NCBI GenBank assembly: GCA_000687975.1
Contig: JIAB01000001.1
Location: forward strand, 682,001 to 746,000
DNA from: Lachnospiraceae bacterium AC2031
Lineage (GTDB): Bacteria; Bacillota; Clostridia; Lachnospirales; Lachnospiraceae
DNA length: 64,000 nucleotides
Direction of reading: 5' to 3'
Below the pieces are notes generated by a model. The model ran no database searches, was not told the DNA's origin, and saw only the letters and a list, made by a program, of their open reading frames with translations. Shown here piece by piece: positions 25,430-34,963 of the stretch. Position 1 is the stretch's first letter. Every line of letters begins with the position of its first letter. The position numbers and the translations under genes are program-made.

Positions 25430-26794
25430 TTACTCAGTATATTCTTTATACTTTGTCACGAGCTCTGAATCTGTGATCATAGTGATGCGGCCTTCATCAT
25501 ATTCCGACATTACCCAGTCGTAAATCTTATGGATTAGCGGATCATTTTTAGGAAGCTCAGATTCACCATGACGCTTTCTATATTCATTTACCCAGAATCC
25601 AATTCCGGCTACACCAGATGTATTAGTGATGGATACTTTTGGTGGGCGATTCAGAAGTACACCCGTATCGAATATGTTATAGATTTCCGGATCCTTCATC
25701 ATACCATCAGCATGTATTCCAGCTCTTGTCAGATTGAAGTTGCTTCCAACAAATGGAGTCATAGGTGGTATGTCGTAATTTGTCTCGTTCTGAATATACT
25801 CAGCAATCTCAGTGATGACCTGAGTATTCATTCCATTTAATGTACCACGAAGTGAAGCATATTCGAATACCATAGCCTCAAGTGGAACATTTCCTGTTCT
25901 CTCACCGATTCCCAGAAGTGAGCAGTTAACCGCACTTGCTCCATACATCCAGGCTGTAGTTGCATTTACAACTCCCTTATAGAAATCATTATGGCCATGC
26001 CACTCTATCATCTCAGATGGAACATCTGCATAGTGCTGAAGTCCATAGATTATTCCTGATACACTTCGAGGAAGTGCAGCTCCAGGATATGGAACACCGT
26101 AACCCATGGTGTCGCAGGCACGTATCTTAACTGGAACTCCACTTTCTTTTGAAAGCTTCATAAGTTCATTTGCAAATGGAACTACAAAGCCATAGAAGTC
26201 CGCACGTGTTATATCTTCGAAATGACATCTAGGGCGAAGTCCTGCTTCGATGCATTCCTTAACGATTCCAAGATATTTATCAAGTGCCTGCTGACGAGTA
26301 AGTCCCATCTTATGGAAGATATGATAGTCAGAGCAGCTAACTAAGATTCCAGTTTCCTTGATGCCTATGGACTTAACAAGTTCAAAGTCCTTCTTTGAAG
26401 CTCTTATCCAAGTTGTTATCTCTGGGAACTCGTATCCAAGTTCAAGACATTTTTCAAGTGCCTTTCTATCCTTTTCTGAATATACGAAAAACTCCGTCTG
26501 ACGAATCATGCCATTTGGACCGCCCAGCTTATGAAGCAGTTCATATATATGTACCATTTGCTCCGTAGTATATGGGGCTCTGGACTGCTGTCCATCACGG
26601 AAGGTAGTATCAGTGATAAAGATATCCTCTGGCATATTTTCAGGCACGCGTCTATAGTTAAATGCTATCTTAGGTGTTTCTGTATAAGGAAACATCTCTC
26701 TGAAAAGCTCTGGCTCTCCTACGTCCTGTAGCTGGTAAATGTACGGATCCTGCTCCAGCTTATAGGTTTTCGCGCTAAGTACTATATCCTTCAT
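25430..26794 (-). CDS. Isopropylmalate/homocitrate synthase family, candidate Re-citrate synthase
   Basis: 454 residues in the DRE-TIM metallolyase family, which condenses acetyl-CoA with an oxoacid. The signature FITDTTFRDGQQSRAPYTT and the metal-binding pair in WHGHNDFY are present. It lacks the long regulatory C-terminus of ordinary leuA. Clostridial proteins of this shape include the Re-citrate synthase of Clostridium kluyveri, which makes citrate for glutamate synthesis. I cannot decide between citrate, homocitrate and isopropylmalate as product. The ATG at 26794, with AAGGAG seven bases upstream, is preferred over the GTG one codon earlier. Confidence 0.8.
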   Translation of the reverse strand: MKDIVLSAKTYKLEQDPYIYQLQDVGEPELFREMFPYTETPKIAFNYRRVPENMPEDIFITDTTFRDGQQSRAPYTTEQMVHIYELLHKLGGPNGMIRQTEFFVYSEKDRKALEKCLELGYEFPEITTWIRASKKDFELVKSIGIKETGILVSCSDYHIFHKMGLTRQQALDKYLGIVKECIEAGLRPRCHFEDITRADFYGFVVPFANELMKLSKESGVPVKIRACDTMGYGVPYPGAALPRSVSGIIYGLQHYADVPSEMIEWHGHNDFYKGVVNATTAWMYGASAVNCSLLGIGERTGNVPLEAMVFEYASLRGTLNGMNTQVITEIAEYIQNETNYDIPPMTPFVGSNFNLTRAGIHADGMMKDPEIYNIFDTGVLLNRPPKVSITNTSGVAGIGFWVNEYRKRHGESELPKNDPLIHKIYDWVMSEYDEGRITMITDSELVTKYKEYTE

Positions 26795-26914
26795 CACTTT
26801 ACTCCTTCATTAATTCTAAAAATATATGTACAAGTTTTAACAGATATTGTATTATGTGTAAAGTGAATAAATATGATAATAATAATTCGATTTTTCGATA
26901 ATAAGGAGTAATAG

Positions 26915-27793
26915 ATGGATATTGATACTCTCAGAACCTTTGTTACACTAGCTGATACAAAAAGCTTTACAAAGACAGCAAATCAGCTTTTTGTTGCTCA
27001 ATCAACCGTTACAAACAGAATAAACGAACTGGAAAAAGAGCTGAAGCTTAAGTTGTTCAGCCGAACCAACAGAAGCGTTAAGCTTACTATAGAAGGGGAA
27101 AGATTTAAGATCTACGCCCAGAAGGTTCTGGACCTTACTGAGAATACACTGGCTGATATGACAACTGAGCACAGGTTTGAGAATCATATAAGAATAGGCA
27201 GCGCAGACTCTATATATGAAGGTCATCTGGCTCCAGAAATACAAAAATACAGAGATAGGCATCCAGAGAATTCTCTGAAGATCACTATCGGTCTTTCGAA
27301 TCATCTATTAGAGCAGCTTCAAGAGGATCTGCTGGATGCTGCATTTGTCTATATCCCACTTAAGAAATCCTCCTTCCATTCAGAACTCTATAAGCAGGAT
27401 AAACTGGTTCTGGTTACAGATATAAATAATAAGAAATATCGAAAAGGAATAACTCAGCAGCAGCTGATTGAAGAAAACTATCTGATGTGTAACTTTGCCC
27501 TTCAGGATGTAGGACAATATATCAGAAAGCTCTTTCCAAGATTTCATCAGTTTGAGCTTGAGATTGATGACTGTATGAAAATAGTGCCATACCTCCTGGG
27601 TAAGGATAATTACACCTTCCTCCCAAAAGATATGGCAGATACTTACATAAAAGAAAAGAAGCTGAGGGAAATCCCTCTTATTGATTTTGATACACCGATC
27701 ATTAATAGTTATATAATCTATAAAGATTCCATGTCCGACATAATATCGGAGTTGATCAAACACCAGCGAACTGGTTTACATAATTCAAAATAA
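26915..27793 (+). CDS. LysR-family transcriptional regulator
   Basis: 292 residues. The N-terminal winged helix has TFVTLADTKSFTKTANQLF and AQSTVTNRINELE. The remainder is a periplasmic-binding-like effector domain. It is divergent from the citrate/isopropylmalate-synthase-family gene, the usual arrangement for a LysR regulator and its target. The 120-base gap holds a TCGA-TTTT-TCGA element near 26888-26899 which could be a T-N11-A type site. It ends directly abutting the histidine kinase gene on the other strand. Confidence 0.92.
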   Translation: MDIDTLRTFVTLADTKSFTKTANQLFVAQSTVTNRINELEKELKLKLFSRTNRSVKLTIEGERFKIYAQKVLDLTENTLADMTTEHRFENHIRIGSADSIYEGHLAPEIQKYRDRHPENSLKITIGLSNHLLEQLQEDLLDAAFVYIPLKKSSFHSELYKQDKLVLVTDINNKKYRKGITQQQLIEENYLMCNFALQDVGQYIRKLFPRFHQFELEIDDCMKIVPYLLGKDNYTFLPKDMADTYIKEKKLREIPLIDFDTPIINSYIIYKDSMSDIISELIKHQRTGLHNSK

Positions 27794-29086
27794 TCATTTA
27801 AACTCAACGCGAAATGTGGTCGTCCCTTCTTCTCTATCGGAAGAAGCTTTTATGGTTCCGCCATGATTTAAAACGATCCTCTTTGCTATGGCAAGGCCAA
27901 GTCCGTAGCGATTATCACTTCTGCTGCGAGACTTATCTGCACGGTAGAATCTTTCAAAGATTCTTTCTTCATCACCTTCAGCTATAGGTTCACCTGAATT
28001 AGTGATCTTAAGCTTTATACAAGCATTAGACTTATAGAGGCTGACCTTTATAGTTGAATCTTTATCACTATGCTTTATAGCATTATCAAGCAGAGTTGAT
28101 ACCAGCTTTTCTATCTCCTCTTTGATGCATTTAAGAGTAATATTCTCTTCAATATCTGTATCTATAAGAACTCCTTCTTCAAATGCAACTCCCTCAAAAA
28201 CAAGGGCTGTCTTCTCAACTATCTTTGAAAGGTTTTCGTCCTTATATGAATCAATCGATACCCCCTCTTCAAGCTTTGAAAGATCCAGCAGACTTGCTAT
28301 AAGCTGATTCATTCTATTAGATTCATACTTGATATTCTCAATATATTTTCCGCTTGTTTCATCACCAGATAACTCATCCGATGATGCCATGATAACTGCT
28401 AGAGGAGTTTTTAGTTCATGTGAGGCATCCGCAATAAACTCCCTCTGTTTTTCAAACGCCTCTCTTGCTGGTTTTGTTATCCAGCCGGTAACTAACCTTG
28501 AAATAAAGATAAGCAGAATCTCTATCACAGCAAAGATCACCAGAGTCTCAATCAGCAGCTTTCTTAGTTTCTTAGCTGTAGCAGCATCATTTACTATAAC
28601 TATAGAATTATTCCTTTTATAGTTAAATGAATACTTCCCCAGGAAAAGATTTTCGATCACAACTGTATCCTTATCATATCCCTGAAGAATCTTCTCAGCC
28701 GCAGACGTAGCATCGAAATCCGAATTGTTATTACCGAGACTGAAGACTCTGGACACGGTTCCACTAGGAGAAACCTCCACAGTATAGACTTCATAATCCA
28801 TGATCATCATGTTTTCAAAATCTTCAAAGTCCATCTCTGGAACATCGTCTGGAATATCTCCTGGCTTTTCAGTATTGTCCCCAAAACCATTATCACCAGG
28901 CTCAAATCCCGACGGTTTATCTCCCTGGAAACCTATTCCGCGGTTATCTATAATATCGAGATTACGCTTAGTATTTTCATATTCCCTGCGATAACTCACC
29001 ACATTTATGATGGCGAGACTTATAGCAAGAAAAAAGCTAAGCATTCCGAAAACCGTTAGAAAGACTTTTCTGTTAAGCTCCTTCAT
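27794..29086 (-). CDS. Sensor histidine kinase
   Basis: 430 residues. A membrane helix at about 9-29 is followed by an extracellular acidic Gly/Asp/Pro-rich loop, then a second helix at about 180-205. The phosphoacceptor block is ADASHELKTPLAVI (His near 222). The ATP-binding region has the N box LLDNAIKHS, the F box ERFYRAD and the G box YGLGLAIAK. The start overlaps the end of the response regulator gene by 14 bases. Stimulus unknown. Confidence 0.93.
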   Translation of the reverse strand: MKELNRKVFLTVFGMLSFFLAISLAIINVVSYRREYENTKRNLDIIDNRGIGFQGDKPSGFEPGDNGFGDNTEKPGDIPDDVPEMDFEDFENMMIMDYEVYTVEVSPSGTVSRVFSLGNNNSDFDATSAAEKILQGYDKDTVVIENLFLGKYSFNYKRNNSIVIVNDAATAKKLRKLLIETLVIFAVIEILLIFISRLVTGWITKPAREAFEKQREFIADASHELKTPLAVIMASSDELSGDETSGKYIENIKYESNRMNQLIASLLDLSKLEEGVSIDSYKDENLSKIVEKTALVFEGVAFEEGVLIDTDIEENITLKCIKEEIEKLVSTLLDNAIKHSDKDSTIKVSLYKSNACIKLKITNSGEPIAEGDEERIFERFYRADKSRSRSDNRYGLGLAIAKRIVLNHGGTIKASSDREEGTTTFRVEFK

Positions 29087-29759
29087 CCACTATCTCCATT
29101 CTGTATCCCATATTACGAATAGACTTAATAGTTATATTTGACTCTATAGCCTTAAGCTTTTTACGGACAAATGATATATACGCTTCAAGATTATTGGAAA
29201 GAGCATCACTTTCCATGCCCCAGACTCTGTCATATATCATTTCCTTTGACAGCACCTGACTATGATTCATCATAAAGTATTCAAGGAGCTGAAACTCCTT
29301 ATTATTGATCTTTATACTTTCTCCAGAGGTCTTATTGATCACTGCCGGAGTTTTATAATCGAGCAACACATCACCGAACTCAAGTTCTTCCTTTGCTACC
29401 GCAGTAACCCTGAGATGCGCATTTATTCGAGCAACCAGCTCATCAATATGAAATGGTTTCGGAACATAATCATTTGCTCCCTCGCCAAACCCTCGAAGCT
29501 TATCCTCCAGTTCTCCCTTTGCTGTCAGCATTATGACCTTGGATGTTATACCTTCAGCTCGGATCTCTTTCAAGATTTCCAGTCCATCCTTCTTAGGAAG
29601 CATTATATCCAAAAGAATAAGATCATATATTCCAGTGAGAGCATTATACAGACCATCCTCTCCATCATAACTTACATCCACAGTATATCGCTCTTTTTTA
29701 AGTCTCTCGGACACAAGATCAGCCAGAGATTTCTCATCTTCTACTAACAGTATTCTCAT
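29073..29759 (-). CDS. OmpR/PhoB-family response regulator
   Basis: 228 residues. Receiver domain with the acidic pocket (LLVEDEKSLADL) and phosphoacceptor Asp in DLILLDIMLPKKDG near residue 51, T in VIMLTAKG and K in VPKPFHIDELVAR. C-terminal winged helix with SKEMIYDRVWG and SFVRKKLKAIE. Pairs with the overlapping histidine kinase downstream. Confidence 0.94.
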   Translation of the reverse strand: MRILLVEDEKSLADLVSERLKKERYTVDVSYDGEDGLYNALTGIYDLILLDIMLPKKDGLEILKEIRAEGITSKVIMLTAKGELEDKLRGFGEGANDYVPKPFHIDELVARINAHLRVTAVAKEELEFGDVLLDYKTPAVINKTSGESIKINNKEFQLLEYFMMNHSQVLSKEMIYDRVWGMESDALSNNLEAYISFVRKKLKAIESNITIKSIRNMGYRMEIVDEGA

Positions 29760-29798
29760 ATTATGTAAACCCCATTATTCTATACCATTTAAATGGTA

Positions 29799-31526
29799 TT
29801 ACTTAAATACACTTGGAATCGCATCCAGTATATCACGAGCCAGCATAGATCGTTCACCCACTCTTTCTCTTGCTATGTCGCCTGCTCTTCCATGAAGATT
29901 CACTGCCACACATACAGTATCAGCTACGTTCCCCTCTCTCTTCTGCGCAACAAGTCCTGCTATCATTCCTGCAAGAACATCCCCGGATCCACCCTTAGAC
30001 ATCCCAGAATTACCTGTTGTATTTACATATAGTTCGCAGTCTCTAGCATAACCTTCAAATCCTGGTTCATCGTCCAACGTAGTATTATACGCCACAAGAG
30101 TTCTTGCATCTTTCAAAACTGTAATTATCCCCTCAGTATAAGAAAGATTATATGCCTGATCCTTTTTATAATCCTTCAGAAAATCCATATCTGATCTATA
30201 ACCTAAACCACTGAGCATAAAGTCATAGGTTTTCTTGTCATATCTCGATCTTACGATCCTCAGCATCTCCATCATGTGAGGTGTGATGATCACATTTCCC
30301 AGTCCAACCTTTGAGGTAAATGAACTAAACTTAATATCATTATCTGCGCTGGAAATAATATTAAGAGCATCTGCATCCAGAACCAACTTCTTCTTCTCGT
30401 TTACAGTCTCTGACAGCACTTTTAACAGCCGAACCGATATGTTACCAGTTCCAAGTCCCGGACCTGCCAGGATCACATCAGCCCATTCTATAGACGCTTT
30501 ATAATCACTTAAAAAATCTTTACCAAGTTTCTTCCCAGAATCATAGGTAAGCATCATTGCTTCAGGAAGCTTGTCACAAAGAGTGTCTCTATTTCTTATA
30601 TCAGTAACAACCTTAACAAGTCCAGCACCTACTCTATACGCCGCCTCAGCAGCCATATAAACAGCGCCGTAAACCTCCCTGGAGCCAGCCACTATAAGCA
30701 CCTTTCCATAGGTACGTTTATTGGAATCATCCTTCCTCTTTGGAAGCAGATTCTTTATCTCCGACTCATCATATTCATAGCTGATATATAGCCCTACACC
30801 CTCTTTTTCAAGTATAGATGCCATTTCCTTCGATGTATCCGGAACATATAATCCTATACTTTCACATCTTATATCACCAGCATACTCCCGGCCATCATTT
30901 ATCAGCATACCATATTTAATATATTCAAATGTAATCGTCGCATCGCATCTTACTGCAGCCCCAAGTATATGACCTGTATCTGCACTTATTCCACTTGGAA
31001 TATCTACTGCAACTACAAGAGGTCGATCCGTGATTTCCTTTTCTGTCGTACATGCATTAATCGCTTCTACAACTTCTCTCTGGATCCCAGTCACATCTCT
31101 TGTAAGGCCGACACCAAAGATACCGTCTATAACCACATTAAACTCAGCTATATCCTCCAGCTTCTCACGAAGATCAAGAAACGTAACTCCTCGTTCTTTA
31201 GCCTTATCAACCTCAGTAATATATGACTCAGTCTTTCTACTGATACCACCTATCTCATAGATATAGGTATCATAACCTCTTTCTTTTAGCATCCATGCGG
31301 CAGCAACAGCATCTCCGCCATTGTTTCCACTTTCAACTATAGATAGTATTTTATAAGAACTAAAGTCCCTTTCCTCACCCTTAACTCTTTCAGTTAGTAG
31401 TGATTCAATACTATCTGCCAGTTTTTCAGCAGCTTTCTCCATTAAAATAATCCCAGGAATCCCTAAAGACTCCTGGGTATATTTATCAATTATCTGCGCC
31501 TGTTTTCCTGTAAGATAATATCTCAT
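29799..31526 (-). CDS. nnr: Bifunctional NAD(P)H-hydrate epimerase / ADP-dependent dehydratase
   Basis: 575 residues. Repairs hydrated NADH and NADPH. The N-terminal epimerase (YjeF_N) has NNGGDAVAAAWML and VDIPSGISADTG. The C-terminal dehydratase (carbohydrate-kinase-like) has VLIVAGSREVYGA, AGPGLGTG and GNSGMSKGGSGDVLAGMIAGL. The start shares one base with the stop of the upstream C39-like gene (TAATG), indicating tight coupling. Usually listed as nnr or yjeF. Confidence 0.93.
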   Translation of the reverse strand: MRYYLTGKQAQIIDKYTQESLGIPGIILMEKAAEKLADSIESLLTERVKGEERDFSSYKILSIVESGNNGGDAVAAAWMLKERGYDTYIYEIGGISRKTESYITEVDKAKERGVTFLDLREKLEDIAEFNVVIDGIFGVGLTRDVTGIQREVVEAINACTTEKEITDRPLVVAVDIPSGISADTGHILGAAVRCDATITFEYIKYGMLINDGREYAGDIRCESIGLYVPDTSKEMASILEKEGVGLYISYEYDESEIKNLLPKRKDDSNKRTYGKVLIVAGSREVYGAVYMAAEAAYRVGAGLVKVVTDIRNRDTLCDKLPEAMMLTYDSGKKLGKDFLSDYKASIEWADVILAGPGLGTGNISVRLLKVLSETVNEKKKLVLDADALNIISSADNDIKFSSFTSKVGLGNVIITPHMMEMLRIVRSRYDKKTYDFMLSGLGYRSDMDFLKDYKKDQAYNLSYTEGIITVLKDARTLVAYNTTLDDEPGFEGYARDCELYVNTTGNSGMSKGGSGDVLAGMIAGLVAQKREGNVADTVCVAVNLHGRAGDIARERVGERSMLARDILDAIPSVFK

Positions 31527-32497
31527 TATAATTTACCTAGTGCGTAAATCTTATTAATATCGCCTGCTATTACATCATATGTCCAATACTTACAGCTTCT
31601 CTCATAAGAACCTGGATCATTTACCATGAAACCATTCTCATTGTATCCATAGATAACAATAAAGTGTCCTGAACCTGAGTGTGTGAAGTTACCATAGTGA
31701 ACACTAAGTACTAACATCTCTCCATTATCAAGATGTGACTTCATCTCAGCCTCATTTACCGATACCTCATTGCAGTAAAGACCAAAGTCTGAACATCCAA
31801 CAGTAAAGAGGGCATGTGATGTACCTACACCTGTAACATAGTAATTTTTACTCATACTGTAGGTGGCTACCAGCGGAGGCGATGCATTGGTAATATTAGT
31901 AAGTGAAGTAATGACCATAGCAAAGCATGTAGGTCCACATGCTGATGATTTCATGGTACCAGTACCATAAGGGTAGGTAGCCCATCTTGAGTCATACTGA
32001 AGAAGTAGTGGATGCGCAGCACTCAACTCCGCATCTGTTAATGTAAGAACCCACTCACCATTAGTCTGAACAGTATTCATACTGCAAGTAACATTAATAC
32101 CATTATAGTTAATGGAATTCTGGTTGGCCCATGCTTCCTTCTCTGCCTGAGCAATAATCGCCTCATCATCAGCAGAAAGCCCAACATCAACTATCTCTGG
32201 CGCATCATCTTCAGCATTACCGATCATATCGTCGTACTCTTCATCACCAACTGTAGGTTCCTGAATCTGCTGAGCATTCTGCTCAACAAACTCTCGAGTG
32301 GACTGAGACTTCTGATACTCTGCCAGAAGCATCTGTTCAATCTGCTCTTCCTTCGAAAGAGTAGCTTCTTCAGATGCCATTTGCTCCTTAGCCTTTTCAT
32401 TATTCTTACTTTCAACGAAAAGGGATAAGACGACAACAATTATCATCACTATCGGCATTAATACAAATATTAATAATTTCTTCTTTTTTTCGTTCAT
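31526..32497 (-). CDS. C39-like cysteine peptidase, membrane anchored
   Basis: 323 residues. A single N-terminal membrane helix (about 7-28) precedes a Glu/Gln-rich linker (about 30-115). The catalytic domain has SSACGPTCFAMVI (Cys near 185), GHFIVIYGY (His near 277) and NDPGSYERS (Asp). This fits the peptidase_C39_2 group of secreted papain-fold proteins. Substrate is unknown; no bacteriocin or exporter gene is adjacent. It is placed between a phenylacetate-CoA ligase and nnr. Confidence 0.85.
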   Translation of the reverse strand: MNEKKKKLLIFVLMPIVMIIVVVLSLFVESKNNEKAKEQMASEEATLSKEEQIEQMLLAEYQKSQSTREFVEQNAQQIQEPTVGDEEYDDMIGNAEDDAPEIVDVGLSADDEAIIAQAEKEAWANQNSINYNGINVTCSMNTVQTNGEWVLTLTDAELSAAHPLLLQYDSRWATYPYGTGTMKSSACGPTCFAMVITSLTNITNASPPLVATYSMSKNYYVTGVGTSHALFTVGCSDFGLYCNEVSVNEAEMKSHLDNGEMLVLSVHYGNFTHSGSGHFIVIYGYNENGFMVNDPGSYERSCKYWTYDVIAGDINKIYALGKL

Positions 32498-32512
32498 TAA
32501 CCTTTTCCCTGA

Positions 32513-33832
32513 TTAGTCGTGAAGCTTACGCTTATCAACTATACGGACAGCCTTGCCTTCACTTCTAACAATAGATTTTGGTGGAAGCAGATGCATCTTA
32601 GGTCTGATTCCAAGCATCTGTACCATAGCACCTGTAAGTGCCTTACGAGCATTCTCAAGATCTGAATCCTCGCGCATAGCCTTGAACTGCTCCTCAGAGA
32701 GCTCAACATTAATATCAAATGTATCCTCGTTTCCTATACGATCAACCATGATCTGGTAGTTCGGTGTGTAACCACACTTAAGAAGAACAGTTTCAATCTG
32801 TGATGGGAATACATTAACACCACGAATGATCATCATGTCATCAGAACGTCCCTTTGGCTTACACATCTTGATATGTGTACGTCCGCAGGCACACTGCTCT
32901 CTCTTAAGAACTACAAGGTCACGAGTTCTATATCTAAGGAGTGGGAATGCTTCCTTATCAAGGGATGTGAATACAAGCTCACCCTCAGTACCCTCTGGAA
33001 GAACCTCTCCAGTTTCAGGATCAATAACCTCTGCATAGAAGTGATCCTCATTGATATGCATACCTGTCTGTGCCTCACATTCAAATGAAACTCCAGGTCC
33101 ACTAATCTCTGTAAGTCCGTATATATCATATGCCTTGATTCCAAGAGCCTGCTCGATATTCTGTCTCATCTCTTCTGTCCATGGCTCTGCACCAAAGATA
33201 CCAGCCTTAAGGTTGATATCATCTGCTGTCATACCCATCTCATGAAGCTTCTCACCAATATATGCTGCATATGAAGGAGTACAGCAAAGAATTGTTGAAT
33301 TAAGGTCCTTCATAAACTGAATCTGTCTCTCTGTATTTCCAGATGACATAGGAATTGTAAGACATCCAACCTTGTGAGAACCATCATGAAGTCCTGCACC
33401 ACCTGTGAAAAGTCCATAGCCGTAAGCTACCTGAACAACATCCTTCTTTGAACCACCTGCAGCTACAATAGCTCTTGCGCAGCATTCAGCCCAGAGGTCG
33501 ATATCATTTTGAGTATAAAAAGCTACTACTCTTCTTCCTGTTGTTCCACTTGTAGAGTGAATACGAACACAGTCCTTAACAGGTCTGCAGAGAAGGCCAT
33601 ATGGATATGCCTCTCTAAGGTCATTCTTTGTAAGGAATGGAAGCTTTGCTATATCCTCCATTGACTTTATATCGTCAGGAGAAACTCCCTTCTCATCCAT
33701 AAGATTACGGTAGTATTCATTATTCTCATAAACATACTTTACTTGCTTTAAAAACTTTTCTTCCTGAAGAGCCTTGAGCTGCTCAACAGGCATAGTTTCT
33801 ATTTCCTCTTGAAAATACATCTTCTTTGCCAT
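32513..33832 (-). CDS. paaK: Phenylacetate--CoA ligase family protein
   Basis: 439-residue adenylate-forming enzyme that activates an aryl-acetate to the CoA thioester using ATP. The P-loop-like HSTSGTTGRRVVAFY, the adenylate block YDIYGLTEISGPGV and the C-terminal KGRSDDMMIIRGVNVFPSQIE region are intact. A CxC motif (CACGRTHIKMCKP) may bind zinc. Substrate may be phenylacetate, indoleacetate or another gut aryl acid. There is no paa degradation operon near, so scavenging or reversal is more likely than full catabolism. Confidence 0.87.
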   Translation of the reverse strand: MAKKMYFQEEIETMPVEQLKALQEEKFLKQVKYVYENNEYYRNLMDEKGVSPDDIKSMEDIAKLPFLTKNDLREAYPYGLLCRPVKDCVRIHSTSGTTGRRVVAFYTQNDIDLWAECCARAIVAAGGSKKDVVQVAYGYGLFTGGAGLHDGSHKVGCLTIPMSSGNTERQIQFMKDLNSTILCCTPSYAAYIGEKLHEMGMTADDINLKAGIFGAEPWTEEMRQNIEQALGIKAYDIYGLTEISGPGVSFECEAQTGMHINEDHFYAEVIDPETGEVLPEGTEGELVFTSLDKEAFPLLRYRTRDLVVLKREQCACGRTHIKMCKPKGRSDDMMIIRGVNVFPSQIETVLLKCGYTPNYQIMVDRIGNEDTFDINVELSEEQFKAMREDSDLENARKALTGAMVQMLGIRPKMHLLPPKSIVRSEGKAVRIVDKRKLHD

Positions 33833-33889
33833 TCTAAAAAACCTCCTCTGGCATCATTTTATTATTCAGGTAACCCCGATATTATAATC

Positions 33890-34759
33890 TTATAACTTAT
33901 CCGCCTTGACCCCATCAATTACCACGTCATCAATATGCTTAATATGATCTGGGAAACGGTCCTTTTCAGGTGGAAATTGCATATAATCTCCATAATAGTT
34001 TCTAAGCGACTTATCATAATCACCAGGAACAAAGAGCTTTTTATCTCTTACAGGAAGCTCAGTTCTGGTTTTATACCATTCTCTCCTATAAACGCTGCTG
34101 GACAAAAATGTAGCTGCAGCATTTGTAAGCAGATAGTACTCACAATTTGACTTATTATTATATCTCCTGGAAACCTTTTCATACCTCTTATATAAAGTCT
34201 TAAGACTGAAAAGACATCCAATACGACTGATCATAAACATACCAAAACGTACTACAGGATTAGATGGTGCATCAAACTTACGCTTATATCTCTTACTCAT
34301 AGCAAGAACATACAGAAGATCAAGCTCAGCTATCTGAATCTTCCCCTTTAATCCACCAGGGTGTTTATCCATTACAAAAAGATCAATAAAAAGGTGCTGA
34401 CAATTATTATGCTCATAAAACTTTGCTTCTTTATCGTTCTTCTTCAGCCAGACATTATCATTCATTATACGGCTTGTATAATCCCAGAAATATCCGTCTT
34501 CAGCTTTTGGAACATGCAGTCTATATGGCTTCAGCTCATCAGCAAGCTTAAGAAACTTCTCAAAATCTTTTCTCTTAAAATATATATCAATATCATCGTC
34601 CCAAGGAATAAAATCCTTATGACGTACTGCACCAATAAGTGTTCCTGCTTCAAGGAAATATGTAATATTATTCTTGCGGCAGACTTCATCTAGTTTACAT
34701 AACATTTCAAACTCTTTATCATGAATTCTGTCGACTATTCGTTGTTCTTTTTCTGTCAT
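33890..34759 (-). CDS. licD: LicD-family phosphotransferase
   Basis: 289 residues from the ATG at 34759, which has GAGAGG upstream; an in-frame extension to 34810 is less likely. LicD proteins transfer phosphocholine from CDP-choline to a surface glycan. The signature TYFLEAGTLIGAVRHKDFIP and the metal-binding WDDDIDIYF are clear. The surrounding genes (BCCT transporter, two cytidylyltransferases, choline kinase domain) make phosphocholine the likely donor. A terminator separates it from the BCCT gene, so it may have its own promoter. Confidence 0.87.
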   Translation of the reverse strand: MTEKEQRIVDRIHDKEFEMLCKLDEVCRKNNITYFLEAGTLIGAVRHKDFIPWDDDIDIYFKRKDFEKFLKLADELKPYRLHVPKAEDGYFWDYTSRIMNDNVWLKKNDKEAKFYEHNNCQHLFIDLFVMDKHPGGLKGKIQIAELDLLYVLAMSKRYKRKFDAPSNPVVRFGMFMISRIGCLFSLKTLYKRYEKVSRRYNNKSNCEYYLLTNAAATFLSSSVYRREWYKTRTELPVRDKKLFVPGDYDKSLRNYYGDYMQFPPEKDRFPDHIKHIDDVVIDGVKADKL

Positions 34760-34868
34760 TTGTTTTTTCCTCTCCAAAAAATGAGCAACCACCCTGTAGT
34801 ATACCACCAAATATCAATAGTTGCATCTTTTTTGTTTTATTAGTCTAGTAAGTGTTTTAAGCAAAAAT

Positions 34869-34917
34869 AGAACATAGCAACACTTCGAGATGTTTTCTGC
34901 GAAGCGTTGCTATGTAC
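34869..34917 (-). terminator. Terminator of the lic transporter transcript
   Basis: Long stem ACATAGCAACGCTTCG/CGAAGTGTTGCTATGT with a GT pair, then a T-rich tail (minus strand). Located after the BCCT stop codon and before licD. Confidence 0.85.
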
Positions 34918-34963
34918 TTTAATATACGAGACCATGTCTCATCAAAAGATATATCATACGATA

